Source: Bombiscardovia apis (GTDB lineage Bacteria; Actinomycetota; Actinomycetes; Actinomycetales; Bifidobacteriaceae). Taken from it: a stretch of 64,000 nucleotides of DNA. This document shows, one piece after another, positions 1 through 9,512 of the stretch; positions within the stretch are counted from its first letter, which is position 1; the number at the start of each line of letters is the position of its first letter. The position numbers were made by a program, and so were the translations under genes. The notes beneath the pieces are model-generated. The model had not been told where the DNA came from. It was given only the letters and a program-made list of their open reading frames with translations, and did no database searches. The stretch covers positions 1,488,001 to 1,552,000 of the forward strand of contig NZ_AP026800.1 in the NCBI RefSeq assembly GCF_033095945.1, written 5' to 3'.

Positions 1-797
1 ACCCAGAAGGCAAAAGCGGTAAAGGCGACTTCGGCGAGAGCACGCCCGAAGCCTATACCAGCGAGCACTACAACTTTGACCAGCAGTGGCTGCTAGCCTT
101 GGGCTCCTTCATGTGCGCCTACACCGGCGATTATATTAACGCTTTCAAGTCCACCGGCAATGATTCCTACATCAAGATGAACTTGGAAGACGCTTGGGGC
201 ATTGTGGATGCCGATAGCTTCCGCAAAACCGCTCAAGAGCTGATTGATACCGGGCACCGAACCAAGTTCCAGCCTCACATGGAGCTCATCTCCAGCTACC
301 GCGAGACACTCAACAACTCGGGTGTCCTCATGAAATGTGCTGTCAACGTGATCCCCAACACCGCTATCCCCTACTTCCAAAAGAAGCACGATATGGACTT
401 TAGGCAGGTAGCGCCCGCACTTGGCCTAGAGAATGCAGAACTAGTCAGAATGCTCGAAATTGGCCACGGGAAAGCCACGATGGAGCATGACGAACTTCTG
501 GGCGATATGCGCAACGTTGACAACATCTTGGCTTGGGATGCCGTCCGCCTCGCCAACATCAGCCGCCTAGCGATGCTCGCAGGATACATCTCACAAGAAG
601 AGGCCGAGCAGTACGCCAGCCAGCTCAAGAAGCAGGTGCAGGATACCTACAATAGCTGGCAAGAAGTCGGGGCCGCTTACACCTTAGGTGCCATTATCTG
701 GCACCCTTCGCAAACCCGCGCCGAGGCCATGAATCGCACAGTCGATATGCTTCTGCAAGATCCACGAGCTTTGGTGAACAAGATAGCCTTCAAGTAA
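1..797 (+). CDS. DUF1266 domain protein, 5'-truncated by window edge
   Basis: The reading frame is open from the first bases of the window to the TAA at 795-797, so only the C-terminal ~264 residues are visible. The last third (AWDAVRLANISRLAMLAGYI, then SWQEVGAAYTLG) matches the pattern of DUF1266 proteins, where an Arg/Trp-rich helix pair is followed by a W-x-x-x-G-x-x-Y-x-L-G motif. The biochemical role of that family is unknown to me. An internal Met at 99 is preceded by equally coding-like sequence, so it is not taken as the start. The next gene follows after ~130 bp. Confidence 0.7.
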   Translation, partial: PEGKSGKGDFGESTPEAYTSEHYNFDQQWLLALGSFMCAYTGDYINAFKSTGNDSYIKMNLEDAWGIVDADSFRKTAQELIDTGHRTKFQPHMELISSYRETLNNSGVLMKCAVNVIPNTAIPYFQKKHDMDFRQVAPALGLENAELVRMLEIGHGKATMEHDELLGDMRNVDNILAWDAVRLANISRLAMLAGYISQEEAEQYASQLKKQVQDTYNSWQEVGAAYTLGAIIWHPSQTRAEAMNRTVDMLLQDPRALVNKIAFK

Positions 798-929
798 TCC
801 GGCGTTTCTCAAGCTTTCCGCGCTTTTGCTCACCCACTAGGCGCGCTGCTGCCCAACTTGCACTTCAAGCGACTTGAAGGATTAGTCTGGCAGCAGCGCG
901 CAGTAGCGGGCGCGGAAAGGTTGATTCAC

Positions 930-1676
930 ATGACTATTGCAAACAAAACAGTACTGATTACAGGCGCTTCCTCGGGCATCGGCGAAGCGAGCGCCAAACT
1001 CTTAGCCCAGCAGGGCGCAAATGTAGTCTTGGGGGCCCGCCGCGAGGGCAAGCTCAAGCAGATTGCGGACGACATTTCGGCAGCAGGCGGACATGCAGCA
1101 TACCGTCAGTTGGATGTGACCGATCCGCAGCAAAACAAGGATTTCGTAGCCTTCGCCAAGGAACAATTCGGCAGCGTAGACGTGATGTTTTTGAACGCTG
1201 GTCTCATGCCCTCTTCCCCACTTTCGGCGCTCAAAACCGACGAGTGGAATCAGATGATAGACGTGAATTTGAAGGGCGTATTGAACGGCATCGCCGCAGC
1301 CCTGCCTGAATTTACCAGCCAAAAGTCGGGCCAATTCATTACCACCTCTTCGGTTGCCGGCTTGAAAGCCTACCCAAATGGCGCGGTCTACGGCGCGACC
1401 AAGTGGGCAGTGCGCGACCTAATGGAAGTACTGCGAATGGAGTCAGCCATCGAAGGCACCCATATTCGCACGGCAACAATCTACCCGGCAGCCATCCAAA
1501 CCGAGCTCTTGAGCACTATTACCGACCCGGGCGCTTTGGAAGCCATGAACCAGACCTACGACACCTATCAGATTGCGCCCGAGCGCGTGGCCTCCGTCGT
1601 ATCCTTCGCTATCGACCAGCCCGAAGACACCAACGTCTGCGAGTTCACGATTGGCCCCACCACCCAGCCTTGGTAA
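930..1676 (+). CDS. SDR family NAD(P)-dependent oxidoreductase
   Basis: 248-residue classical short-chain dehydrogenase. The N-terminus carries the cofactor motif TGASSGIG (residues ~11-18), an NAG motif follows near 90 (LNAGLM), and the catalytic Ser and YxxxK are visible in TTSSVAG and YGATK. The residue context VLGARREGKL after beta2 (Arg present) suggests NADP(H), by inference. The start is ATG 930, with GGAAAGG about 10 bp upstream; an in-frame extension to 858 lacks both a ribosome binding site and SDR-like sequence. The substrate cannot be read from the sequence. Confidence 0.9.
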   Translation: MTIANKTVLITGASSGIGEASAKLLAQQGANVVLGARREGKLKQIADDISAAGGHAAYRQLDVTDPQQNKDFVAFAKEQFGSVDVMFLNAGLMPSSPLSALKTDEWNQMIDVNLKGVLNGIAAALPEFTSQKSGQFITTSSVAGLKAYPNGAVYGATKWAVRDLMEVLRMESAIEGTHIRTATIYPAAIQTELLSTITDPGALEAMNQTYDTYQIAPERVASVVSFAIDQPEDTNVCEFTIGPTTQPW

Positions 1677-1725
1677 AGCTCGCGCCACTTGCTTAGAGCC
1701 TGGCAAAGCTTCAGGTCAACCTGCT

Positions 1726-1754
1726 TTGGCTTGGCGCTCGCCCTGCTGTATAGT
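1726..1754 (+). promoter_or_regulatory. sigma70-type promoter for the DUF4097-like gene
   Basis: TTGGCT (1726-1731) and TATAGT (1749-1754) are separated by 17 bp. Downstream, a leader hairpin GCAGCCAG/CTGGCTGC (1771-1778 and 1789-1796) lies before AAGGGA and the ATG at 1814. Confidence 0.5.
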
Positions 1755-1813
1755 CAGCTGTATCGGGCGAGCAGCCAGTCAAAGTCGGCTGGCTGCGAAA
1801 CAAGGGATTAAGC

Positions 1814-2497
1814 ATGGACGAGCACAGCACACCAGCGGAGCAGCAGGAGCAATCGCAACCTCCGAGCATGACGGTAGCTTTCGACATGCTAGACATGCAA
1901 CTGCATGTGAACAGCGGCGAGAGCTTGGGCCTAGAAATCAATAATTGCAAACGTGACCCCAATGAACTCCTCGATATTGACGCTGGCAGCAACTTACTCG
2001 CTATCCGCCAAATTGAACCGGCCCGAGACATGAGCCACCCGCTGGGCTCGGGGCAAAAGCCATGGCAGCAGCCCACAGTGGTTGTGACCATCCCCTCCCA
2101 GCAGCACATCGACATGCTAGTGCTCACTACGAACGGCGGCTCAGCGCAGTTGGACGCTATTCACGCAGACCGGTTCATGTTTACCGCCCAAGGTGCTTCC
2201 ATCCGCGCTACTGACTTGGTATGCGACGCGCTGGGTATCGACTGCCAGGCAGCCAGCGTCGAAGCTAGCAATGTGCAAGTAAGACAGCATAGCGTGGTCA
2301 CGGCAGAGGGCGGACGCGTAAGCATCACTATCCAAGAGGGCACGCGCACCAAAGCTGATTTTGGATACCAGGCAAACTGCGTCAACGGTAGCATCCACCT
2401 ACCCGACCGCACACTAACAGGCATGAGCCAAGCCCAACGCACCGGCTCACCCAGTTTTGAGCTCACCTCTACGAACTCGCGTATCACTTTGGCTTAA
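1814..2497 (+). CDS. DUF4097-like putative adhesin/repeat beta-helix protein
   Basis: 227 residues, soluble, with no signal peptide or membrane segment. From about residue 95 the chain alternates short beta-prone segments and turns (VVVTIPSQQHIDMLVLTTNGG, RFMFTAQGASIRATDL, ASVEASNVQVR). This is the stacked pattern of DUF4097 proteins, which often accompany envelope-stress or PspC-type genes. It has its own candidate promoter and AAGGGA site. It ends 61 bp before the convergent DUF3152 gene. The function is inferred only at fold level; the family link is moderate. Confidence 0.6.
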   Translation: MDEHSTPAEQQEQSQPPSMTVAFDMLDMQLHVNSGESLGLEINNCKRDPNELLDIDAGSNLLAIRQIEPARDMSHPLGSGQKPWQQPTVVVTIPSQQHIDMLVLTTNGGSAQLDAIHADRFMFTAQGASIRATDLVCDALGIDCQAASVEASNVQVRQHSVVTAEGGRVSITIQEGTRTKADFGYQANCVNGSIHLPDRTLTGMSQAQRTGSPSFELTSTNSRITLA

Positions 2498-2558
2498 AAC
2501 AACAGATACCGCCAGCAGCTGTCGGTTCTCGCAGCCAGCCCAAAAGCCAAGCACGCGA

Positions 2559-3488
2559 CTAGCGAACCCAAAGCTCTGAGTCTAGGGGCCATTCGTTGGG
2601 AGCACAGCCGAGAAGCCCCATGGATTGCTCCTGCATAAGGGGCGCAGGCTGACCCGGTCCGGCACAAGTCTGCTCATTGTCAAGATGACCTAAACGGTGG
2701 CCGACCTCGTGGTTAATGACCATTACTTTATAGCGAGCCATGTTGCCACCGGCCCCGAGCCAGTACTCCGTGCCTCCATCCCAGCGGTCTTTATTAATGA
2801 TGACCTGATTGCCTACTCGGCAGCTGTACATATTAGAACAGCCACCCGAAAACGTAGTCATATATTGAGATTGCGAGAGCACAACCGTCATATCGCAAGT
2901 GCCTTCGCTCCCCTGGGTAAACGTGGCCCCAGCGCGAGGCCAGCCGTGTACATCGTTGAGCGTGCGGAACACTTCTTGTTCAAATTCAGTGGTATCGCCC
3001 ACATCGCCCTTGCCCGCGATGCAATAAGTGAACTGGTGCTGCTCCTTGCCCGACGCGGCAGCCGTGGACTGAGCTTGAGTAAGGATATTATCCCGATCTT
3101 GAGCGCTCAAAACTACTGGCTGAGGCTGAGCCGCTTGCGGGGGCGCAGTAACAGACCGGTCTGCGCTCGGCCGCGGTGAAGGTCGAGCAGTCGCAGAAGT
3201 TGTCGCCGTTTCGCTGGCTTGTGAAGAAGCCTCTTTGCGTGCCTTACTTACTCCCATAACGATTAAGCAGACTACAATTATGACAGTTAAGAAGGCCAAG
3301 AACCAACGCCGAATACGATAAATAGCACTCACCTGAGTTTCACTAGCTTGAGCAGTACTTCCGGGAGCAAGCGCCGTCAATACAGCTTTACCTAGGCGCA
3401 GGGCAGTTCCACATTTGCTCGATGCCTTCGACTTGCCTGAGTGCTGGTTGGGGGGAGAGCTCTGAGGGCTGCCTTGTGTTGTCCCCAT
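2559..3488 (-). CDS. DUF3152 membrane-anchored protein with metzincin-like zinc motif
   Basis: 309 residues from ATG 3488, which has GGAAGGGG about 6 bp upstream; a longer in-frame version to 3560 adds 24 residues without a better site. An N-terminal cytoplasmic stretch is followed by one membrane segment (RRWFLAFLTVIIVVCLIVMG). Then comes a Ser/Thr/Pro-rich linker and a DUF3152 domain with HEVGHRLGH, the HExxHxxGH zinc-binding signature of metzincin-type metallopeptidases. The catalytic domain would face outside. Proteolytic activity is inferred from the motif; DUF3152 proteins of actinobacteria are largely uncharacterised. Confidence 0.8.
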   Translation of the reverse strand: MGTTQGSPQSSPPNQHSGKSKASSKCGTALRLGKAVLTALAPGSTAQASETQVSAIYRIRRWFLAFLTVIIVVCLIVMGVSKARKEASSQASETATTSATARPSPRPSADRSVTAPPQAAQPQPVVLSAQDRDNILTQAQSTAAASGKEQHQFTYCIAGKGDVGDTTEFEQEVFRTLNDVHGWPRAGATFTQGSEGTCDMTVVLSQSQYMTTFSGGCSNMYSCRVGNQVIINKDRWDGGTEYWLGAGGNMARYKVMVINHEVGHRLGHLDNEQTCAGPGQPAPLMQEQSMGLLGCAPNEWPLDSELWVR

Positions 3489-3722
3489 GCTACCCCTTCC
3501 GTGCGCTGCTTCTAGAGTGCACAAACCCTTTTGGGCGAGTCGCACCGCTCCCGTAGACAAGATTACTGTAATGCCTTCTCAATTCAAATAGCACAACATG
3601 TTGCGCTTATCGGCTACTGACCACCGGCGAACCTGCTGTCAAACCCTCGGTTCCCGGGGCGTGCGTATGATGAGCAGCTGGTGGCAAGTGGGCCACAGCG
3701 GGAGATTGCGGAGAGTAGGGGC

Positions 3723-4910
3723 ATGAAAAAGAGTCTGGTTGCATTGGCTTCTGGAGCGTTTGCCTTGGGGGCTGCCGAGTTCATTATGATGGGCATTTTG
3801 CCGCAGACTGCGAGAGCTATGCAGGTCTCGATTCCCCAAGCCGGGCACTTCATTTCCGCTTACGCCATTGGCGTGTGCATGGGCACTCTCATCCTCGTTT
3901 TTGGGCGCAAAGTGCCTCCGAAACGCCTCATCTTGCTCTTTCTAGCTCTTATTGTGATGGGCAACACCTTCTCTGCTCTCTCAACCAGCGCTGGCATGCT
4001 CATCGCGGCCCGGTTTATCGCAGGCCTACCCCACGGCGCTTTCTTTGGCACTGCTGCTTATATAGCGAAGCTCAGCGCCGAACCAGGTAAGGAAGCTCAG
4101 GCGATGGCGGTCACCATCACCGGGCAAACGCTGGCTAACATGCTGGGAGTGCCCGGCGGCACCATGCTGGCCCAATACTTGTCTTGGCGGGCAGCGTTCG
4201 CCTTCTTGGCACTGTGGGGAGCAGCTACGATTGTGCTGACCTTGCGCTGGATTCCCAACCTGCCTGCAGTGCCAGATACCGGTTTACGCGGCCAGTTCCA
4301 CTTTCTCAAACGCCGAGGGCCTTGGGCCATACTCCTCGCCGTGTTTACCGGCAATGCGGGCATTTTCTGCTGGTGGTCGTACGTCTCTCCCTGGCTGAGT
4401 CACGTGGGCGAATGGTCAAGCGGGGCCGTTTCCTTGCTGATGATGCTAGCAGGCTTCGGTATGGTAGTCGGCGGTATCGCAGGCGGCGCTTTATCGGACC
4501 GCTGGCGGCATGCGGGCTCGGCAGCTTTGGGCCAGTTCATAGCGTTTGTTGGTCTGCTGATGGTCTTCGCTATCCCCGGCTCCAAGCTCTCGACCGCCAT
4601 TCTCACCTTCTGGGTAGCTTTTGGTCTCTTTTTCGTCTCAACGCCCCAGCAGATGTTGATGGTCGAAGCTGGCCAAGGAGGCGGCGAACTCATTGGCGGC
4701 GCAACCATACAAATAGCCTTCAATTTCGGCAATGCGGTGGGCTCCTCTATCGGTGGCGCAGCTCTGAGCGCATCGGCTATGAATTACCACTATCCCGCCC
4801 TCGCTGGCGCTCCCCTAGCCCTGATTGCGGTGCTCCTGCTGGTCTGGTATTCTCACCGTTTGGAGACTGAAACCGACGCTATCCACCGCTTGGAAGAGGT
4901 CAAGGTTTGA
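3723..4910 (+). CDS. MFS transporter, DHA1 (AraJ/arabinose-efflux-like) family
   Basis: 395 residues with about 12 hydrophobic segments. The opening (LASGAFALGAAEFIMMGILP) and the loop FGRKVPPKR are characteristic of the DHA1 group of drug/sugar-efflux permeases related to AraJ. Start ATG 3723 has GGAGAG about 8 bp upstream; the longer frame to 3681 lacks a hydrophobic start. It likely exports small molecules using the proton gradient; the substrate is not predictable. It ends 15 bp before the TPR-DUF4037 gene, so the two may be co-transcribed. Confidence 0.88.
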   Translation: MKKSLVALASGAFALGAAEFIMMGILPQTARAMQVSIPQAGHFISAYAIGVCMGTLILVFGRKVPPKRLILLFLALIVMGNTFSALSTSAGMLIAARFIAGLPHGAFFGTAAYIAKLSAEPGKEAQAMAVTITGQTLANMLGVPGGTMLAQYLSWRAAFAFLALWGAATIVLTLRWIPNLPAVPDTGLRGQFHFLKRRGPWAILLAVFTGNAGIFCWWSYVSPWLSHVGEWSSGAVSLLMMLAGFGMVVGGIAGGALSDRWRHAGSAALGQFIAFVGLLMVFAIPGSKLSTAILTFWVAFGLFFVSTPQQMLMVEAGQGGGELIGGATIQIAFNFGNAVGSSIGGAALSASAMNYHYPALAGAPLALIAVLLLVWYSHRLETETDAIHRLEEVKV

Positions 4911-4925
4911 GACTAAGCTTGCCGT

Positions 4926-7001
4926 ATGGCAGACTTGGGCAATGACGACATTCAAGAGCGCACACCAACGCAGGTAAGCGGCGCGCATTCAGCTCCTTCT
5001 TACCTTGGCGCAGACGGCTCGTTTGATTCCAAAGCATTTTTACAGGGATTAGACGCAATTTTTGACTCCTCCCAGTCCAATGACAATGCCGAAGATTACC
5101 TGCTGCAAGCCTTGGCAGACGCAGAAAATGCTGGAGATGACGCTGGCTTGTTGACCGTGCTCAACGAGGTTATCGGCTACTATCGCTCCCGGGGCCGCCA
5201 CCAAGACAACATGTGGATGATTCAGCGCTCCTTGGAGCTCGCTGCCAAAATGCAGTTGCAGGGCACCGACGCTTGGACCACTACCCTGATTAACGCGGCT
5301 ACCGGCATGCGGGCGGCAGGCCAGTATGACCAAGCTGAGGACTTGTATAAGCAGGCTTTACGCTCAGCCAAGCAGACCCTCGAACCGGGCGACCGACGCC
5401 TGGCAGCCCTCCACAACAACCTTTCCATGCTCTACTCGGAAACCGGCCGCGACCAGCAGGGCGTAGATGAACTCCGGCATGCTTTGGAGATACTGACTGC
5501 CTCCTCCCCCGACCCTGAGCGCGACTTGGATGTGGCATCTACGCATACAAACTTGGCTTTGGCGCTACTGGCTTTGGCTGGCGGCAAGAGCCCGGAAAAG
5601 CAGAGCACGCTTGCAAACGAGGCAGGTGAGCACGCCGCTCAGACCTTGCGCATCTACCAAGCAGGGCATTTGCAGTCCAACCCCCACTATGCTTCTGCGC
5701 TGGCGGGCTACGGGCAGGTTTGCTTTGCGGGCGGCCAATTCGGCAAGGCAGCGGGAGCTTACCAGGAGGCGCTTGGCATCATCGCCCGCGATTACGGAAG
5801 CGCCAGCGACTCGTATGCCGTCACCAAGGAGAACTTGGACCAAGCATTGCAGGCCGCACAGCAGGCAGGGCAAAGCGTAGAGCTGGTAGATGCGAGCGTT
5901 GACAATAGCGCAGGACAGTCCAATGTCGGCGCAAACACTTCGCCCGCACCCTCCACTCCCGGGGCCGAAAGCAAGTCAGAGCGCCCCAAAATGACGGGAT
6001 TGCAACTGTCGCGCGCCTACTGGGAACAGTACGGCAAGCCTATGCTTGAGAAAAAATACCCCGAATATGTAACTCGTATTGCAGCTGGATTAGTGGGCCA
6101 CGGCTCCGAATGCTACGGTTTCGACGATGAAATCTCCCAAGACCACGACTTCGGCCCCAGTTTCTGCCTGTGGTTGACTAGCGAGGATTATGCGGCCATC
6201 GGCAGCCAGCTTCAAGCCGATTATGAGGCACTTCCTCAAGAGTTTATGGGCTACGGACCCCGCGAAAACTCCGTGCGCGCCCAGGGAGCCAGCAAACGAG
6301 TGGGAGTCTTCGAGATAGGTGACTTCTTCCAATCCATCACCGGCTACCGGCAAGCCCCCGCCCAAGATAAGCCCCACGAATGGCTCCTTTTGCCCGAAGC
6401 AACGCTGGCAGCTGCCACTAATGGCGAGGTTTTTGCCGACCCTCTAGGCCGCTTCCTCCAAGCTAGACAAGACTTCCGAACCATGCCCGACGACGTACGC
6501 TTTGCCCTGATTTCTCAACGCTTAGGCATGATTAGTCAGGCAGGGCAATACAATCTCGGCCGTAGCTTGCAGCGCGGCGACGGAGCTGCGGCCTGGCTTT
6601 CTATCGACGAATTTACCAAAGCCGTAACCTCGCTAGTCTTCCTAGTCAACAATCCGCTAACGGTGGGCTATACGCCTTACTACAAGTGGACTTTTGCCGG
6701 GCTTCGCACCATCAGCGGTTGGATGGCAACCCGCTTGAGTCAGGTGTGTGGCAAGCTCGAAACTATATTGCAGCTCTCCTCGGCAGCTTGCTTTGGTAGC
6801 GCTGGTTTTGGCGAAGGAGGTAAGGGCGCGGGCCCCACCGTTGAGCGGCTTGAAGCCGAGGTTGAAGAGGTCTGCCAGCTCATTCTTGCCGAGCTCCAAG
6901 CCGAGGGGCTCACCACTTCCAACGAAAACTTCTTGGAATGGCAGAGACCCTACATCGAAGCGCATATTTCCAGCGATGATCCCAGTCTGCACAGCATTTG
7001 A
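4926..7001 (+). CDS. TPR repeat protein with C-terminal DUF4037 (nucleotidyltransferase-like)
   Basis: 691 residues in two parts. Residues ~45-310 are tetratricopeptide-like helical pairs (for example TTLINAATGMRAAGQYDQAE, AALHNNLSMLYSETGRDQ), then a Gly/Ser/Pro linker. From ~345 a DUF4037 domain begins, with GSECYGFDDEISQDHDF. The Gly-Ser followed by a cluster of acidic residues resembles the metal-binding motif of nucleotidyltransferases; that reading is inference. Start ATG 4926 is close to the MFS stop. The following DUF4125 gene lies 48 bp away, suggesting a functional pair. Confidence 0.75.
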   Translation: MADLGNDDIQERTPTQVSGAHSAPSYLGADGSFDSKAFLQGLDAIFDSSQSNDNAEDYLLQALADAENAGDDAGLLTVLNEVIGYYRSRGRHQDNMWMIQRSLELAAKMQLQGTDAWTTTLINAATGMRAAGQYDQAEDLYKQALRSAKQTLEPGDRRLAALHNNLSMLYSETGRDQQGVDELRHALEILTASSPDPERDLDVASTHTNLALALLALAGGKSPEKQSTLANEAGEHAAQTLRIYQAGHLQSNPHYASALAGYGQVCFAGGQFGKAAGAYQEALGIIARDYGSASDSYAVTKENLDQALQAAQQAGQSVELVDASVDNSAGQSNVGANTSPAPSTPGAESKSERPKMTGLQLSRAYWEQYGKPMLEKKYPEYVTRIAAGLVGHGSECYGFDDEISQDHDFGPSFCLWLTSEDYAAIGSQLQADYEALPQEFMGYGPRENSVRAQGASKRVGVFEIGDFFQSITGYRQAPAQDKPHEWLLLPEATLAAATNGEVFADPLGRFLQARQDFRTMPDDVRFALISQRLGMISQAGQYNLGRSLQRGDGAAAWLSIDEFTKAVTSLVFLVNNPLTVGYTPYYKWTFAGLRTISGWMATRLSQVCGKLETILQLSSAACFGSAGFGEGGKGAGPTVERLEAEVEEVCQLILAELQAEGLTTSNENFLEWQRPYIEAHISSDDPSLHSI

Positions 7002-7049
7002 GGGAAAACTAGAGCAGACACATACTAGGCAAGAAAGCGAGGCCCTTCG

Positions 7050-7703
7050 ATGAGCCAGACCAATCAAGCAGCCATGAGTGACGACGAGCTGCGCGAACAC
7101 ATCGTGCGCCACGAATGGGAGCAATTCCAGCAGGTCGACAACGAGGGAGGCCGCGCCAACTGCCAGGGCAACTGGCCCACCTTCCACCAGATGCGCTACA
7201 GTCAGTTCGCCCTGTGGCCTCGCGAGCTACTCGACAGCTATGCCCAAGATTTAGACATCGCAGACAAAGAGAGACGTAACCTCCTCACCGAAAAGTACGC
7301 TCGGATGATGGAGTCGACAGCACCCGAGGAATACCGGCGGGATATTGCTCCCTACCTGCCCAAGCTCGGGCTCGAACGCCAAAGCCAGCAGGAGCGCATC
7401 ATTAAACAGCAGGTGGCCTGGGCTGCTGATTTCCGCAGCCACTACCCCAAGCTGGGCCAAGAGATGAGGATCCTGCGCACAGCCGACGATACTGTGCAAG
7501 ATACTTCTTTTGAAACCTACCTGCGCGGCGAACTCTCAACTTATTCGGCGAATACACTCAGGCTCTATTTGAAAATGGTGCTCATGCTGGCAGCCCAGCG
7601 GCGCAATCTGACCGAGGAAACCTTGCTGGCTACCGTGCAAGCAGCCGGGTATGAGAACTTAGACCAAGCCGAAGCCGCCCAGCAAGAACCTTTGCAAGCC
7701 TGA
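7050..7703 (+). CDS. DUF4125 family protein
   Basis: 217 residues, soluble and helical. The conserved start of the DUF4125 family is seen as HEWEQFQQVDNEGGRANCQ and then TFHQMRYSQFALWP. Function is unknown. It follows the TPR-DUF4037 gene directly on the same strand; I recall these two families as frequent neighbours, so a joint role with the nucleotidyltransferase-like protein is possible but unproven. Confidence 0.75.
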   Translation: MSQTNQAAMSDDELREHIVRHEWEQFQQVDNEGGRANCQGNWPTFHQMRYSQFALWPRELLDSYAQDLDIADKERRNLLTEKYARMMESTAPEEYRRDIAPYLPKLGLERQSQQERIIKQQVAWAADFRSHYPKLGQEMRILRTADDTVQDTSFETYLRGELSTYSANTLRLYLKMVLMLAAQRRNLTEETLLATVQAAGYENLDQAEAAQQEPLQA

Positions 7704-7764
7704 GCTCAGCAGTAAGCGCAGTGTTTTTGCCGATACCGGGCACCCCTTGTGCCAGAGTTGAACT

Positions 7765-9408
7765 GTGCGAATTTTGAAACGTCTGTCAGCCCTGCTCCTC
7801 TCCTTTGCGGTGCTTTTTGGCCTAGTCAGTGGCCTGAATGCTCTTATGAATCCGGGCTGGCAAGTGGAGCCATACAAGGACCATATCCGCCCTGCAACTG
7901 CCGACACTGCTATTGCTTCCAATCGCGGAGCTACTACGCCCGAAGGCCACTACCAGACCAAGGAAACATGGGTCAGCGTGAAGCTGGCGCCCGAGGTCTC
8001 GATTCAGGCGATTGTGCGCGAGCCCGTTGGCGCTCCAGCTGGCCACCCAGCCTGTCTCTTCATCCACGGCGCAGGCACCGGCAAAGCTGCTGACGTCTAC
8101 GGCGACTTGGCCTCAGCCCTCGCCTCGGCAGGCATTACCACGCTCGTTCCAGACAAGCGGCTCGACACTTACACCACCTTCCACCGCGACTACGCGGACA
8201 TGGCAGCCGACTACGGCAAATCCTTGGACATCTTGCGTTCTTGGCCCGGAGTTGATTCCGCTAAGACTGGCCTCTACGCTGAGTCCGAAGGTACGTGGAT
8301 TTCCTCGATTATGACCGCGCAAGACCCCACTCTTGCATACTCTATCTTGACTTCTCCGCCAGTCTATCCTGGCCGCAGTCAGATGTCGATGGCCGTGAGC
8401 TCTTACTTAGATTTGATTGGCGCGCCTGCGGGCATTCAAGCTCAGATTCCTAAGCTTATGGGCATGAACTTCTCGCCCCTCGGTTTGGAATATGCTGATT
8501 TTAATACCCTACCCAACTGGGATAAGCTCACTCAGCCCACGTTAATCAACTTCGGCACCAGCGACGACTCCATGCCCGTTGAGCAAGGAGCACAGGAAAT
8601 CACCCGCCGCGCTGCCAAGGCAGGCAACACGAATGTGACCCTGCGATATTATCCGGCCAACCACCAAATGCGTATGGGAAGCCTACTCGCCAAGGCCGGC
8701 CTGCCACTCGAACCCCACTACACCCACAACTTAGAGGATTGGATTAACGCAATTTCCTTGGGCACCAAGTCCAACGAATGGGCCACTCCCATGATTGCAG
8801 GTGTTCAGCCCCGCCAGCTGTTCACAGCGCCCCGTACCACTCACCACGGGCTCATCGGGTCAGTTGGTGCACTGATAGCGGTCTTGGTAGCCAGCTTTGT
8901 TCTGCCGGCCTTAGCCCTAGTTGGTGCACTCTTCCTAGTTATTGCTGGCTCTTCCCGCCGCAGGCGTTCGACATCGAATACGCCGGCTTTTGGCCCTAAG
9001 ATTGTAGGCCTCTTGTGGGCAGGCAGCTTGGCCAGTCTTGCTAGTTTGGGCATATCGCTGGCTTACATTGGTGTCACCGCAACTCACGCCCTCCAGCTTG
9101 AGCCCTTGACCGCCAACATGATTCGTGGGTGGACCGAGCTCAAACTGCTGGCCCTACTCGTGCTCGTAGTATTAGCCTTCCTCCCAGCCCGAGCTCTCCA
9201 CAACCGGATGGCAGCCAAGCGCTCGGGAGATCAGCCCAATTCGTATACAATTATGGCCTGCCATGCCCGCAAGCTGCCCGCTCAATCCGCAACTCCACGC
9301 CCGGCCATTGCCCAAGGTTGGGGCCACTGGATGGTCTTGATTCTCGCCCTTGCAGGAATCGTCTGCTGCCTAGTTTCCCTATCATTCTGGGGATTGTTCG
9401 CCTGGTAA
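7765..9408 (+). CDS. Membrane-anchored alpha/beta hydrolase with C-terminal helix bundle
   Basis: 547 residues starting with GTG 7765. A signal-anchor (LSALLLSFAVLFGLVSG) is followed by an extracytoplasmic alpha/beta hydrolase domain. The oxyanion region is FIHGAGTG (~93), the nucleophile elbow YAESEGTW (Ser near 176, with Ala in place of the first Gly of GxSxG), the acid GTSDDSMP and the His in YPANHQMR. After residue ~355 there are four strongly hydrophobic segments. A dienelactone-hydrolase or acyl-peptidase-like esterase is likely; the substrate is unknown. Transcription ends at the 9418-9463 hairpin. Confidence 0.8.
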   Translation: MRILKRLSALLLSFAVLFGLVSGLNALMNPGWQVEPYKDHIRPATADTAIASNRGATTPEGHYQTKETWVSVKLAPEVSIQAIVREPVGAPAGHPACLFIHGAGTGKAADVYGDLASALASAGITTLVPDKRLDTYTTFHRDYADMAADYGKSLDILRSWPGVDSAKTGLYAESEGTWISSIMTAQDPTLAYSILTSPPVYPGRSQMSMAVSSYLDLIGAPAGIQAQIPKLMGMNFSPLGLEYADFNTLPNWDKLTQPTLINFGTSDDSMPVEQGAQEITRRAAKAGNTNVTLRYYPANHQMRMGSLLAKAGLPLEPHYTHNLEDWINAISLGTKSNEWATPMIAGVQPRQLFTAPRTTHHGLIGSVGALIAVLVASFVLPALALVGALFLVIAGSSRRRRSTSNTPAFGPKIVGLLWAGSLASLASLGISLAYIGVTATHALQLEPLTANMIRGWTELKLLALLVLVVLAFLPARALHNRMAAKRSGDQPNSYTIMACHARKLPAQSATPRPAIAQGWGHWMVLILALAGIVCCLVSLSFWGLFAW

Positions 9409-9417
9409 AACACATAC

Positions 9418-9463
9418 AATAAGGGCCTCAGATGAACCGTACCGCTCACCTGAGGCCCTTATT
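9418..9463. terminator. Bidirectional intrinsic terminator
   Basis: A perfect 14-bp stem, AATAAGGGCCTCAG (9418-9431) with CTGAGGCCCTTATT (9450-9463), sits between the convergent hydrolase gene and the minus-strand membrane gene and can serve both. Confidence 0.8.
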
Positions 9464-9512
9464 GACACAGCGTCAATATTGCATATAATCGACGCTTACC
9501 CGACAGTTCTCT

